In this document: positions 1 through 7,463 of the stretch, in pieces | Numbering within the stretch: position 1 is the stretch's first letter | How the letters are laid out: the number at the start of each line of letters is the position of its first letter | Assembly (NCBI GenBank): GCA_905233515.1 | Contig: CAJOEQ010000007.1 | Coordinates: forward strand, 1-11,340 | Direction: 5' to 3' | Source: an uncultured Synergistales bacterium | GTDB lineage: Bacteria; Synergistota; Synergistia; Synergistales; Aminobacteriaceae | Length of the DNA stretch: 11,340 bases | Notes under the pieces: generated by a model | Databases searched by the model: none | Told to the model about the DNA's origin: nothing | What the model saw: only the letters and a program-made list of their open reading frames with translations | Translations under genes and position numbers: made by a program

Positions 1-691
1 TCCATGCGTCATAAACAAATAAATAAATCGCTCCGAGAACTGCTACAGCCGTCCATAAACCGAACATGTTTTGCTGCGCAGTATTTCCGATATAATTTCC
101 GGGAGTCGGCAAAATTAAGCTGCTGAATTGCTTTAAAGATTCAAAAATTGTCCCGTCAAGAAATGAGAAATTATTTAAATCTCTAATCTGAAGTTCTGCA
201 TATAATACATTCAAAGCCGCGTTTAAATTCCCTAGCAATAATACATAACGCAGCCCGCCTTCAGGAAATGAAGACACGCTTATAACATAAAACGCCCAGA
301 CAGCTACAAAACATACCATCTCGAGCGCAAATCCTGTCGGAGAAAATATATTTACCCATAGCGGCTGTAATGCAGAATAAGCTAACAAGACCGCCCATAT
401 AATTGCAAATAAATCAATCTTGAATCTAATTTTATCTTTACCGTAAATTAATAATCTCAAGCCCGCAATAAATACAGCTATTGCAATGGGAACTCCTGTA
501 ACTGTCCATTTTATAACGTGCAGAGTATCAGCAAATTTTATACCGGAATATACTAGATTCGGCAGTGCCATCGATATAAACCATAGAGGCAATAATATCC
601 AAGCCGGCACTAATGGGACTTGAATATATTTATCAGGTATCTTCTTAAATTTTGCCTTATCAAGTGAAAGCTGCTTTTCTTTTTTCTTCAT
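1..691 (-). CDS. O-antigen ligase-family (Wzy/WaaL-like) membrane protein, 3' end outside window
   Basis: Only the first 230 residues are present; the frame is open to the left edge. The protein starts with a lysine-rich cytosolic tail (MKKKEKQLSLDKAKFKK) followed by hydrophobic segments near residues 28-46, 62-82, 94-112, 121-140, 147-165 and 208-227. The strip PTPGNYIGNTAQQNMFG (about 195-211) resembles the conserved 'GN-x-N-x-x-G' signature just ahead of a TM helix in the O-antigen ligase/polymerase superfamily, which joins or polymerises lipid-linked glycans at the periplasmic face of the inner membrane. The catalytic large periplasmic loop would lie outside the window, so ligase, polymerase and protein O-glycosyltransferase cannot be told apart. 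ATG at 691 has AAGGAG (708-703) with an 11-base spacer. It starts 27 bases after the stop of the upstream gene, so co-transcription is likely. Family call fairly sure, exact substrate unknown. Confidence 0.7.
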   Translation of the reverse strand, partial: MKKKEKQLSLDKAKFKKIPDKYIQVPLVPAWILLPLWFISMALPNLVYSGIKFADTLHVIKWTVTGVPIAIAVFIAGLRLLIYGKDKIRFKIDLFAIIWAVLLAYSALQPLWVNIFSPTGFALEMVCFVAVWAFYVISVSSFPEGGLRYVLLLGNLNAALNVLYAELQIRDLNNFSFLDGTIFESLKQFSSLILPTPGNYIGNTAQQNMFGLWTAVAVLGAIYLFVYDAW

Positions 692-718
692 TTATTAATT
701 AACTCCTTAAAAAATTTT

Positions 719-2257
719 TTATTGCACAAGCGTATATCTCTCAACAGGCGCAAATGAGTCACTAAATGCTGGTATTGATGGATTAGGCACAAAGGGCTCT
801 AACCACTGATGAGAAAGCAAGGCCGAAATTTTTGCGTCAGGAGTCGGCGACACTGTAGAGGCTGTATCTCCCATTCCTACGAGTATAATATTTTGTAGAA
901 CTTGCGCGTATTTAGGCTCTTCAAATAAAACCGGGAAAATCATCATAGTACTAAATGAAGTATTAAACGCTTTATAAATTCCATGAAAGACTCCGGACTT
1001 AGTGCCGTAAAGAGACGCTATAATATTTACAATCAATGTCCCATCAGGTTTTAATAATTCTCGCAATTTCTCGGCAGTCTCTATCGTAGTCATCTGAAAC
1101 GGTATAGAAGTCCACGAGCTGAAAGTGTCCATTAAAATAGCGTCATATTTATCAAAGCCGTCTTTATTCGCACGATTTAAAAAAGTTCGCGCGTCCTCGT
1201 GAAAGATTCTCAAATTCGGGTGATCCTTCAAATCAAAGTATACGCGTGCCGTCTCAGTTATTCCCGAGTCAAGCTCTACTACATCAATTGACACGTCAGG
1301 ACGTTCTGACAACAAATAACGAGGAAAGCAATAACCGCCCCCGCCAAGCATTAAAACTTTTTTTGTGTCAGGCTTATAGTGAAAAGCTAGATCATAAAAT
1401 TTTGTGTAACTGCTCACTAATTCCGAGGGGTTATCGAGATACATTAATGATTGCGCCGCGTCAGGATTTGTGATTAATACTCGTAAAGGCCTGCCCGTCC
1501 GAGTGCTTTTCGCGTCATGATCAATTATTGAAAGATGATTATATGCTGTATCAATCTGGACTCCGCGAGGTGCAAATGGTAAACCTAATTTTTCAGCCGC
1601 ATATGTAGCTCCAGCAAGAATAAATAATAATATTATATTTCTCCATGCTCCTGTATAAACAAGGACGGACAATAAAGCAATCAAGCTCGATAAAAGCATT
1701 AAAATAATCCCCGACGGAAATAATGAGATTAATACAAAACCGCCTAAGAATGTCCCGAGAATACTTCCAGCAGAATTTAAAGCCGATAAACGCCCGACGA
1801 CTGCACCGGATGAGTCAACATTCTGCATAGCAAGACGAGCTACAAAAGGCGATACCATACCCAGCAATATACTAGCAGGAGCAAATATAATTACTGCCGC
1901 AAAGACTGAAGCAAGATATAAATTTAGTCCTAGTGATTGCAGCCAAGTTAAAATCATATTGCTTGAATATGCGGTAACAGCTATTATAATCGCCGCAAAA
2001 ATTAAGATTCGCCCGAGTAATTTTGCGTCAGGATTCTTGTCAACAACCGCACCGCCCAGCCAGTTCCCTATGCATAGACTTGTCATTATTATGCCGATTA
2101 AAGCAGTCCATACGATTAAAGATGTCCCGAAAAAAGGTGCTACCATTCGCGAGCCTGTTAATTCAAGTATCATAGTAGCCGCACCACTGAAAAATGAAAC
2201 TAACTGCAAACGTAATTGAATCTTTACGCGTAATCTATCATTTCTATAGTCATTCAA
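719..2257 (-). CDS. membrane-fused spermidine synthase-like (SAM-fold) protein
   Basis: Residue numbers count from the longest in-frame start (TTG at 2269). Residues 22-225 hold about seven to eight hydrophobic helices, including ELTGSRMVAPFFGTS, a signature of the widespread 'fused MFS/spermidine synthase' proteins. Residues 235-516 form a Rossmann methyltransferase-like domain: glycine loop GGGGYCFPR (309-317), VELD (331-334), HEDA (357-360), MDTFSS (380-385), IPFQMTT (389-395) and a C-terminal FAPVERY (506-512). In true aminopropyltransferases the segment after strand 4 is usually D-S-S/T-D-P; here it is DTFSS, so putrescine aminopropylation is not supported, and the biochemical role of this fused family is not established. 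The length of about 512 aa suits the family. It is probably co-transcribed with the ligase-like gene 27 bases downstream. The start was chosen by SD spacing (see the ribosome-binding site entry). Family sure; activity not. Confidence 0.85.
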   Translation of the reverse strand: MNDYRNDRLRVKIQLRLQLVSFFSGAATMILELTGSRMVAPFFGTSLIVWTALIGIIMTSLCIGNWLGGAVVDKNPDAKLLGRILIFAAIIIAVTAYSSNMILTWLQSLGLNLYLASVFAAVIIFAPASILLGMVSPFVARLAMQNVDSSGAVVGRLSALNSAGSILGTFLGGFVLISLFPSGIILMLLSSLIALLSVLVYTGAWRNIILLFILAGATYAAEKLGLPFAPRGVQIDTAYNHLSIIDHDAKSTRTGRPLRVLITNPDAAQSLMYLDNPSELVSSYTKFYDLAFHYKPDTKKVLMLGGGGYCFPRYLLSERPDVSIDVVELDSGITETARVYFDLKDHPNLRIFHEDARTFLNRANKDGFDKYDAILMDTFSSWTSIPFQMTTIETAEKLRELLKPDGTLIVNIIASLYGTKSGVFHGIYKAFNTSFSTMMIFPVLFEEPKYAQVLQNIILVGMGDTASTVSPTPDAKISALLSHQWLEPFVPNPSIPAFSDSFAPVERYTLVQ

Positions 2258-2269
2258 AATTTTTGTCAA

Positions 2270-2276
2270 CTCCTTT
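2270..2276 (-). promoter_or_regulatory. Shine-Dalgarno AAAGGAG that decides the start of the spermidine synthase-like gene
   Basis: AAAGGAG directly abuts the first in-frame TTG (2269), giving zero spacing, which a ribosome cannot use. The next in-frame candidates are ATT at 2260 (9-base spacer) and TTG at 2257 (12-base spacer). No in-frame ATG lies nearby; the only close ATG (2252, out of frame) opens a 9-codon peptide. TTG at 2257 is preferred because ATT starts are rare. Confidence 0.6.
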
Positions 2277-2332
2277 GAAATTATTAAATATTTTAACGCT
2301 TATATTTTGATTTAATGCAAAAAATTTTATAA

Positions 2333-2361
2333 ATAATATTATCATGCAAATATCATGAAAA
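2333..2361 (-). promoter_or_regulatory. candidate promoter for the spermidine synthase-like/ligase pair
   Basis: Reading the minus strand, TTTTCA (2361-2356) is followed after 17 bases by TATTAT (2338-2333), a 4/6 and 5/6 match to sigma-70 boxes. It would start RNA about 70 bases upstream of the gene. The region is so AT-rich that chance matches are expected, and an alternative -10, GATAAT, lies at 2343-2338. Read-through from trkH is the other possibility. Confidence 0.25.
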
Positions 2362-2368
2362 ATTTTTT

Positions 2369-2391
2369 ATGTGAATGCTATACACTCACAT
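2369..2391 (-). other. RNA hairpin or dyad between trkH and the next gene
   Basis: The minus-strand RNA folds as AUGUGAGUG, loop UAUAG, CAUUCACAU: a 9-bp stem with one G-U pair and a 5-base loop, 58 bases after the trkH stop. On the plus strand the same position is an A-C mismatch, so the fold is better on the transcribed strand. What follows on the minus strand is A6 then T5, not a T-run, so it is a poor intrinsic terminator in that direction. On the plus strand T6ATTTT follows, but no plus-strand gene ends here. It could be a weak terminator, a 3'-end stabiliser or a protein-binding dyad (TGTGA-N11-TCACA). Confidence 0.4.
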
Positions 2392-2449
2392 TTTTTATTT
2401 TGCCCTCATCTCTTCCCTACGTAAATAAAACGCGCTGATAATCAAATTT

Positions 2450-3895
2450 TTATTTCTTATAAGTCCCCGGCACAAATAATAACAGGACTGCAAATAATTC
2501 AAGCCTTCCTGCTAACATGCAAAACGAAAACAGCCATTTTACAAAACTAGGCAGCCAAGCAAAATTTTCTACCGGGCCAAGAGCATTTAAACCCGGTCCG
2601 ACATTGCTCAAACACGTTACAACGCCAGTGAAAGCCGTCAATAATTCTATACCGAATGCAGTTGTTATCAGAGTCGCACCCGCTAAAATTATCATGTATA
2701 ACACAAAAAATGCCGCTGATGAGTCCATCGTACTTTTTGAAATGGGACGACCGTTTAATCTTGCTGTTAAGACTGCGCGAGGGTGTAAGAGTCTCCAGAT
2801 TTCTAGTTTTAATTGACGGCCTATTATGATAAATCGCGAAACTTTACAGCCGCCCCCCGTTGAACCTCCTGACGCTCCTATGAACATTAACAGGACAAAT
2901 ATAAATTTTGTGAGTTCAGGCCATAAATTATAATCTTCAACAATAAATCCCGTCGTCGTCATGACACTAACAACGTGGAAAAATGTACGTCTCAAAGTGT
3001 GCTCGATTCCCTGAAAAGCTCCGGCAAAATATAAAGCTATAGACATAGCAAGAGCAGCTATCACCGTAATAAATAAATATAATTTAAATTCTTCGTCGGC
3101 AAGAAATTCGCGGAATCTTTTATTTAATATCAGGAAATATAACGAGAAATTAACACCGCTTGCGAACATGAATATAATTATTACCCATTGAATAAACGGA
3201 CTCGTAAAATATGCTATAGAATTATTCTTTGTAGAAAATCCGCCCGTCGCTATTGTCGAACATGAATGAGCAAAGGCATCAAATAAATTCATACCTCCGG
3301 AAAATAATAATACTGTCTCAATCAAAGTAAGAGCTACATAAACGCCCCATAAATATATAGCAGTCTGATGTAAACGAGGAGTCAATTTTTCAGCAGTTAC
3401 TCCCGGCACTTCAGCTTTGTACATTTCCATGCCTGAGACTCCTAAGAACGGCAGGACTGCGAGACTTAAAACTATTATGCCCATTCCGCCCATCCAGTGA
3501 GTAAGAGACCGCCATAATAAAATTCCGCGCGGCAATGCTTCTATATCAGTCATTATAGTAGCTCCCGTTGTAGTAAATCCTGACATAGTCTCAAAAAATG
3601 CGTCCGTATAACTCACATAACCGGAAAAATAATAAGGCAATGCTCCCAGCAATGACGCAGCAATCCATGAGAATCCAGTAATGCCGACTCCCTCGCGAAT
3701 CCCTATAGACGAGTAAAAGCCTTTAGAGTAAATCCGCAAAAATAAGCATATATTAAAGCCTGTAAACATTGATAAAGCAAATGCACTCGAGTCCTTGCTG
3801 CCATCATAAAGAGCAATTAACAAAGACGGAATCATTGCACACGATACTACTAGACAAATTAAAGCGATAACGCCTGAAACTGTTTTAATCTTCAT
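2450..3895 (-). CDS. trkH: TrkH-type K+ uptake channel subunit
   Basis: This 481-aa integral membrane protein is the pore of a Trk potassium uptake system in the inner membrane. The four pore-loop filters of the Trk/Ktr/HKT superfamily are visible: TTTGA (108-112), TIATGG (214-219), MTTTGF (312-317) and CLSNVGPG (428-435). The motif GASGGSTGGGCKVSR (340-354), which matches the family's conserved stretch preceding the fourth repeat, and the closing GRLELFAVLLLF (463-474) are also typical. Length is close to the usual 480-485 aa. Its ATG lies inside the end of trkA (11-base overlap), with GGAG at 3911-3908 and a 12-base spacer, so translation is probably coupled to trkA. It is the last gene of the thioesterase-trkA-trkH unit. 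A G6 run occurs in the coding strand (2858-2853). Full-length, no missing filter. KtrB is the alternative, but the two-RCK TrkA partner favours TrkH. Confidence 0.95.
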   Translation of the reverse strand: MKIKTVSGVIALICLVVSCAMIPSLLIALYDGSKDSSAFALSMFTGFNICLFLRIYSKGFYSSIGIREGVGITGFSWIAASLLGALPYYFSGYVSYTDAFFETMSGFTTTGATIMTDIEALPRGILLWRSLTHWMGGMGIIVLSLAVLPFLGVSGMEMYKAEVPGVTAEKLTPRLHQTAIYLWGVYVALTLIETVLLFSGGMNLFDAFAHSCSTIATGGFSTKNNSIAYFTSPFIQWVIIIFMFASGVNFSLYFLILNKRFREFLADEEFKLYLFITVIAALAMSIALYFAGAFQGIEHTLRRTFFHVVSVMTTTGFIVEDYNLWPELTKFIFVLLMFIGASGGSTGGGCKVSRFIIIGRQLKLEIWRLLHPRAVLTARLNGRPISKSTMDSSAAFFVLYMIILAGATLITTAFGIELLTAFTGVVTCLSNVGPGLNALGPVENFAWLPSFVKWLFSFCMLAGRLELFAVLLLFVPGTYKK

Positions 3896-5279
3896 TGTTT
3901 AAATCTGCTCCGAATAATTTTGCGGCATCTGGCATCATTGAAGTCAACGCAAATAAAATTACATGATCCCCTGCTAAAATTTTTGTTGCTCCAGTCGGGA
4001 CTAATACATCATCACCGCGCCCAAGTAACGCAATTATAACGCCCTTCTGTAAATGAAGCTCCATTAAACTTTTGCCGATTAAGTCATTATCTTCTTTCAT
4101 TACGACTTCTAACATTTCAGCGTTAATTTTTTCTATCATTGAATATGCTAGAGTATGACGCGGATAACGTACGACTCTCAATAACAAATTTGAAAGCGCC
4201 TCATTAGGGTCAACAATTGCATCAACTGACATTGATTGAGTCAAATCTTGATAATCTTTGCGCTTGACGATTGCGATAGTTTTTTTTGCGCCCATGTTCT
4301 TAGCAATTACTGAATAAATTAAATTAAGCTCGTCCGATTCAGTCGCACAAACATAGCCATCAGCTGACTCGATTCCCTCTTCTGAAAGAGTCTTTTTGTC
4401 TGCACCGTCGCAATTTATTACAAGAGCCTCCCCGAATTCTTCAGAAAGTTTTTCGCACCTCTCAGGGTCTCTATCAATTAAGCGCAGACTCACATTTCCG
4501 AAATCACGTCTAACACGCTGGGCAATCTGAGTCCCTAATTTGCCGCCTCCTACTATAAATAATTTTCTCAATGGGCGACTCTTTTCCGGATCTGGCTGGA
4601 ATAATTCCTGCAAAATTTCCGCACTCTTCTTATAAGTAACTACATAACATGTATCGCCTGAATTTAAAACTGTAAAGCCATTCGGGACTCCTGATTCTCC
4701 ATTTTCGCGAGTAACATATACAAAGACTGCTATTAATTCAGGAAATGCGGGGCGAATATCTTTTAAGGCCATATTTACAAGCGGGGAATTTTCCGAAATT
4801 TTTAGAGTGTATAAAGCTGCCCGGCCGTCTAATAATTCAGCAGTATGAGTCGCAGAACTCACGGCCAAGAGTCCCATAACTTCGCGAGCTATTGACCTTT
4901 CAGGAGAAATCATCATGTCGATACCTAACTTTTTCCCCCAGTCCGGCGAGTCCGTAAATTCTAAATTTCTTGCGCGTGAAATGACTTTAGGGACTCCGGC
5001 ACTTTTTGCGATCCAACAAGCTAACATATTTACTTCGTCGCGATTTGTGCAGGCGATTAACATATCAACATCTCCACCGGGAATTATTCCGGCTTGTGCT
5101 AGAACTTGAGGGCGGGCACCGTTACCGCGTATAACTTGTACGTCAAGCTCTTCTGCATTTTTTGCGTTAGTCTCGTTATTGTCGACTAAATAAATATCGT
5201 GCTCTTCGTTCTCATCGCTTGAAAGATTTTTAGCGACATTGCGGCCAATTTCGCCGGCTCCTACGATAACAATTTTCAT
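3885..5279 (-). CDS. trkA: TrkA, NAD-binding regulatory subunit of Trk K+ uptake
   Basis: This cytosolic protein of 464 aa gates TrkH by binding nucleotides (NAD(H), ATP/ADP in characterised homologues). It carries two tandem RCK/KTN units, each with a Rossmann fold plus a TrkA_C domain. First unit: GAGEIG (7-12), acidic D33 at the end of strand 2 as in NAD-preferring folds, then TrkA_C around 150-225. Second unit: GGGKLG (244-249), RLIDRDP (266-272), TrkA_C around 385-455. Both dinucleotide motifs are intact, and the length matches E. coli-type TrkA (about 458 aa). Start ATG at 5279 overlaps the thioesterase stop as ATGA, with GGGAG (5292-5288) and an 8-base spacer. The 3' end overlaps trkH by 11 bases. 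The tight overlaps mean the three proteins are made from one message. Confidence 0.95.
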   Translation of the reverse strand: MKIVIVGAGEIGRNVAKNLSSDENEEHDIYLVDNNETNAKNAEELDVQVIRGNGARPQVLAQAGIIPGGDVDMLIACTNRDEVNMLACWIAKSAGVPKVISRARNLEFTDSPDWGKKLGIDMMISPERSIAREVMGLLAVSSATHTAELLDGRAALYTLKISENSPLVNMALKDIRPAFPELIAVFVYVTRENGESGVPNGFTVLNSGDTCYVVTYKKSAEILQELFQPDPEKSRPLRKLFIVGGGKLGTQIAQRVRRDFGNVSLRLIDRDPERCEKLSEEFGEALVINCDGADKKTLSEEGIESADGYVCATESDELNLIYSVIAKNMGAKKTIAIVKRKDYQDLTQSMSVDAIVDPNEALSNLLLRVVRYPRHTLAYSMIEKINAEMLEVVMKEDNDLIGKSLMELHLQKGVIIALLGRGDDVLVPTGATKILAGDHVILFALTSMMPDAAKLFGADLNNED

Positions 5280-6022
5280 GATTTACGCTCCCACTTGCAT
5301 AAAAAATTTGCGCTAGGTTTCTTTATTCCCTCACGTAAAATTTTGTAAGCAAATAAATTTTCTTGTGAATCTCCTAATTTTGCAATCTGAATCGTAATAT
5401 TTTCGCCGAGTCTTGCGCCGCTCCTGAATGAAGCCGATAAATTTTTCAGCTCATAATTCATTAAGTCAACCGGAGTCGAGTCAAATATCCATCCGAAATA
5501 AATCGCGTTATTCACATGTGAGTTATAATCTAAATCGTGAAAAGTTACTTGTTTTGTTATAGTCTTGATAATTTCTGAGTCCTCAAAATCAGGAATTTCG
5601 CGAAAATTTGAGTCTATTTCGGGATTATCACTCGTAATTATTTCAGGAAGATGGGCAGCTGCTTTTACTGCTCGACCGGCTGTTAAATCTAATAAAATCC
5701 AGCTAGTTTTTGCATAAATTATTAATCTGCCTTTCTCTGACTCAACCTGAAAAACTCTCAAAGTATTATAACCGTGCGAAGGGTCATGATAAGTCTTGAT
5801 ATAAAATTTTTCGTCTAAAACTGGGAGGCTCTCTATAAAATCAATCTCATAACGAGTCAAGACCCATGAATACCCCCGCGCGTTAAGTTCTGTAGCAGTA
5901 CCTTCTATATCATCAACAGCGAGTCCGGCTGTGTCCTGAAAGTGATCAAGCAAATTTTTTAGCTTTATCGAGCCTATACAGGACGAGTCAGAAGGCATTA
6001 CTTTAATTTCTCGTGAATACAT
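5276..6022 (-). CDS. acyl-ACP thioesterase (FatA/FatB-like, double hotdog)
   Basis: The 248-aa soluble protein fits bacterial acyl-ACP thioesterases, which release free fatty acids from acyl carrier protein in the cytosol. The N-terminal hotdog holds LLDHFQDTAGLAVDDI (24-39), the usual entry helix, and WVLTRYEIDF (53-62). The second hotdog holds DLDYNSHVNNAIYFGW (163-178), whose D165-x-N167-x-H169 matches the plant FatB catalytic D-x-N-x-H. By my hand alignment, the plant catalytic Glu falls in SFRSGARLGE (198-207) at Gly202, so that residue appears missing. Start ATG at 6022 has GAAAGGA with a 10-base spacer. It is the first gene of the trio, its stop overlapping the trkA start by 4 bases, so its translation feeds trkA. 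Family call good; chain-length preference cannot be read. Confidence 0.88.
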   Translation of the reverse strand: MYSREIKVMPSDSSCIGSIKLKNLLDHFQDTAGLAVDDIEGTATELNARGYSWVLTRYEIDFIESLPVLDEKFYIKTYHDPSHGYNTLRVFQVESEKGRLIIYAKTSWILLDLTAGRAVKAAAHLPEIITSDNPEIDSNFREIPDFEDSEIIKTITKQVTFHDLDYNSHVNNAIYFGWIFDSTPVDLMNYELKNLSASFRSGARLGENITIQIAKLGDSQENLFAYKILREGIKKPSANFLCKWERKS

Positions 6023-6060
6023 GAAAATATAATCCTTTCAAACGCGTAAATTTTTCACGT

Positions 6061-6069
6061 ATTGTAACA
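6061..6069 (-). promoter_or_regulatory. candidate extended -10 promoter for thioesterase-trkA-trkH
   Basis: The minus strand reads TGTTACAAT here: an extended -10 (TG, one base, TACAAT, 5/6 match) with no convincing -35. It sits in the 71-base gap after the macB-like gene and would give a leader of about 30 bases ending in the thioesterase SD. No terminator hairpin separates it from macB, so read-through may add to expression. Confidence 0.4.
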
Positions 6070-6093
6070 GGCAATCAAGGAAAATAAAAAATT

Positions 6094-7314
6094 TTATTCT
6101 GCTCTAAGTGCTACAATGGGATCTAAATTTGAGGCTTTCCACGCAGGCCAGAATCCGAATAAAACGCCCACGAATGCCGAGAAACTAGCAGCGATTACTA
6201 TAGCATTTATTGATATGACTATAGGCCAGCCGAGAAAACTTGATACAGCATGAGAGACTCCGACACCGCCCGCGATTCCTATTGCACCGCCTAAAAATGA
6301 TAATACTACAGCTTCAGTTAAAAATTGAATCCTGACATTTGAAGGTCTTGCACCTACAGCCATTCTTATGCCGATCTCGCGTGTTCTCTCAGTTACTGAG
6401 ACTAACATAATATTCATTATTCCGATTCCTCCGACTAATAACGAAATTGAAGCCACTGCCCCTAAAAGAGTACTCATTACATTAGCCGTGCTTGTTGCGT
6501 TCTCCTGCACTTCCGTTAAATTTCTGACGTTAAAATCTTCAGGGACTCCGTCCGTTAATTTGTGCCGCTGCCTTAAAATCGAAATTATTTCGTCCTGCGC
6601 TGTATCAAGTGAGTCTTTATCCTTTGCCTGAACGTTAATGCGCCTTACATTGTCGACTCGAGGGCCTGAACGTGATAGCCTTCTTTGTGCAGTCGTAACA
6701 GGAACTAAAATAAAATCGTCCTGATCTTGTCCCCATGAATTTGCGCCTTTTTTTGAGGTCATGCCTACAATTTTAAATGGTATACTGCGAATTCTTATTG
6801 TTTCACCGATCGGGCTTGAATAACCGAATAATTCTTTTGCTACAGTCTGACCTATTACACAAACTTTTGCCGCGCCTTTAACATCTTGATCCGTAAACAT
6901 TTCACCGTCTGAAATTGTCCAGTTTCTAATTTCTAAAATATCGGGAGTGCTGCCCGTTATGCTAGTATTCCAGTTTGAATTACCGTAAATAATTTGCCCG
7001 TTTGAACTCACTTCGGGAGCAGTCCTAGCAATCGCAAAACCTTCACTAGCAAGCGCGTTAGAATCTCCGAGTGTTAAAGAATTCCCCGAACCTGCCGCAC
7101 CTCTTGCTCCTGTTGTATTCGGGGGGGCTGGCATGACGATTATTAAATTTTGCCCGAAACCTGCTACAAATTGTTCAACTTGCTGCGCCGAGCCTTGACC
7201 GATAGCTACCATTGTGATAACTGCTCCGACTCCTATAATAATTCCCAGCATTGTAAGAAGGGATCTCGTGCGATTTCCTAACAATGATAATAAAGCAGTC
7301 TTCAAGATTTCCAT
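6094..7314 (-). CDS. MacB/FtsX-type ABC transporter permease
   Basis: This 406-aa inner-membrane permease belongs to the MacB-type family, whose members move peptides, lipids, lipoproteins or drugs toward the envelope by mechanotransmission. The four-TM layout is clear: TM1 about 18-40 after a short amphipathic start (LLGNRTRSLLTMLGIIIGV), a large periplasmic domain (about 45-280) with the MacB_PCD-type stretch VIGQTVAKELFG (153-164), then TM2 about 282-306, TM3 about 334-358 and TM4 about 370-392. The cytoplasmic coupling segment SVTERTREIGIRMAVGAR (306-323) is the family hallmark that contacts the ATPase. No ATPase or MacA-like adaptor gene adjoins it: the upstream neighbour is divergent and the downstream one is a thioesterase. 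ATG at 7314 has no good SD and an in-frame stop lies 12 bases upstream. A C7 run in the coding strand lies just after TM1. It could be LolC/E-like instead of MacB; the substrate is unknown. Confidence 0.9.
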   Translation of the reverse strand: MEILKTALLSLLGNRTRSLLTMLGIIIGVGAVITMVAIGQGSAQQVEQFVAGFGQNLIIVMPAPPNTTGARGAAGSGNSLTLGDSNALASEGFAIARTAPEVSSNGQIIYGNSNWNTSITGSTPDILEIRNWTISDGEMFTDQDVKGAAKVCVIGQTVAKELFGYSSPIGETIRIRSIPFKIVGMTSKKGANSWGQDQDDFILVPVTTAQRRLSRSGPRVDNVRRINVQAKDKDSLDTAQDEIISILRQRHKLTDGVPEDFNVRNLTEVQENATSTANVMSTLLGAVASISLLVGGIGIMNIMLVSVTERTREIGIRMAVGARPSNVRIQFLTEAVVLSFLGGAIGIAGGVGVSHAVSSFLGWPIVISINAIVIAASFSAFVGVLFGFWPAWKASNLDPIVALRAE

Positions 7315-7352
7315 AATTAAATAAATTCACGTCCTGTATAAAAATTTTATTC

Positions 7353-7380
7353 ATTATAAATTAATCTTATCTCGTGTAAA
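7353..7380 (-). promoter_or_regulatory. promoter of the macB-like gene
   Basis: On the minus strand TTTACA (7380-7375, 5/6) and TATAAT (7358-7353, 6/6) are separated by 16 bases. RNA would start near 7346, leaving a leader of about 30 bases. This is the best sigma-70 match in the window. Confidence 0.7.
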
Positions 7381-7403
7381 TTTTAGGGAGAAAATTTTTT
7401 ATT

Positions 7404-7412
7404 TGCTATAAT
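7404..7412 (+). promoter_or_regulatory. extended -10 promoter of the PH-domain gene
   Basis: TGCTATAAT gives a full TATAAT (7407-7412) with the extended TG element. The -35 region is weak (around 7383-7389). It lies 24 bases from the -35 of the divergent macB promoter. Downstream is a strong SD, AAAGGAGG (7445-7452), 11 bases before the ATG. Confidence 0.6.
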
Positions 7413-7463
7413 AATCGCGATTTCAGTTAAGCAATTTTTTACTTAAAGGAGGAAATTTTTTTA

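Noticed and set aside
719..2257. Assignment as a true spermidine synthase (speE)
   Set aside because: The polyamine-binding D-S-S/T-D-P segment is replaced by DTFSS and a membrane domain is fused, so only the fold is claimed.
2369..2391. CRP/FNR-like binding site (TGTGA...TCACA)
   Set aside because: The half-sites are 11 bases apart, whereas CRP-type sites have about 6; it is kept only as a hairpin/dyad of unknown role.
2517..2816. Plus-strand open frame of 99 codons over trkH
   Set aside because: It is antisense to the conserved C-terminal third of TrkH, with no supporting SD or domain.
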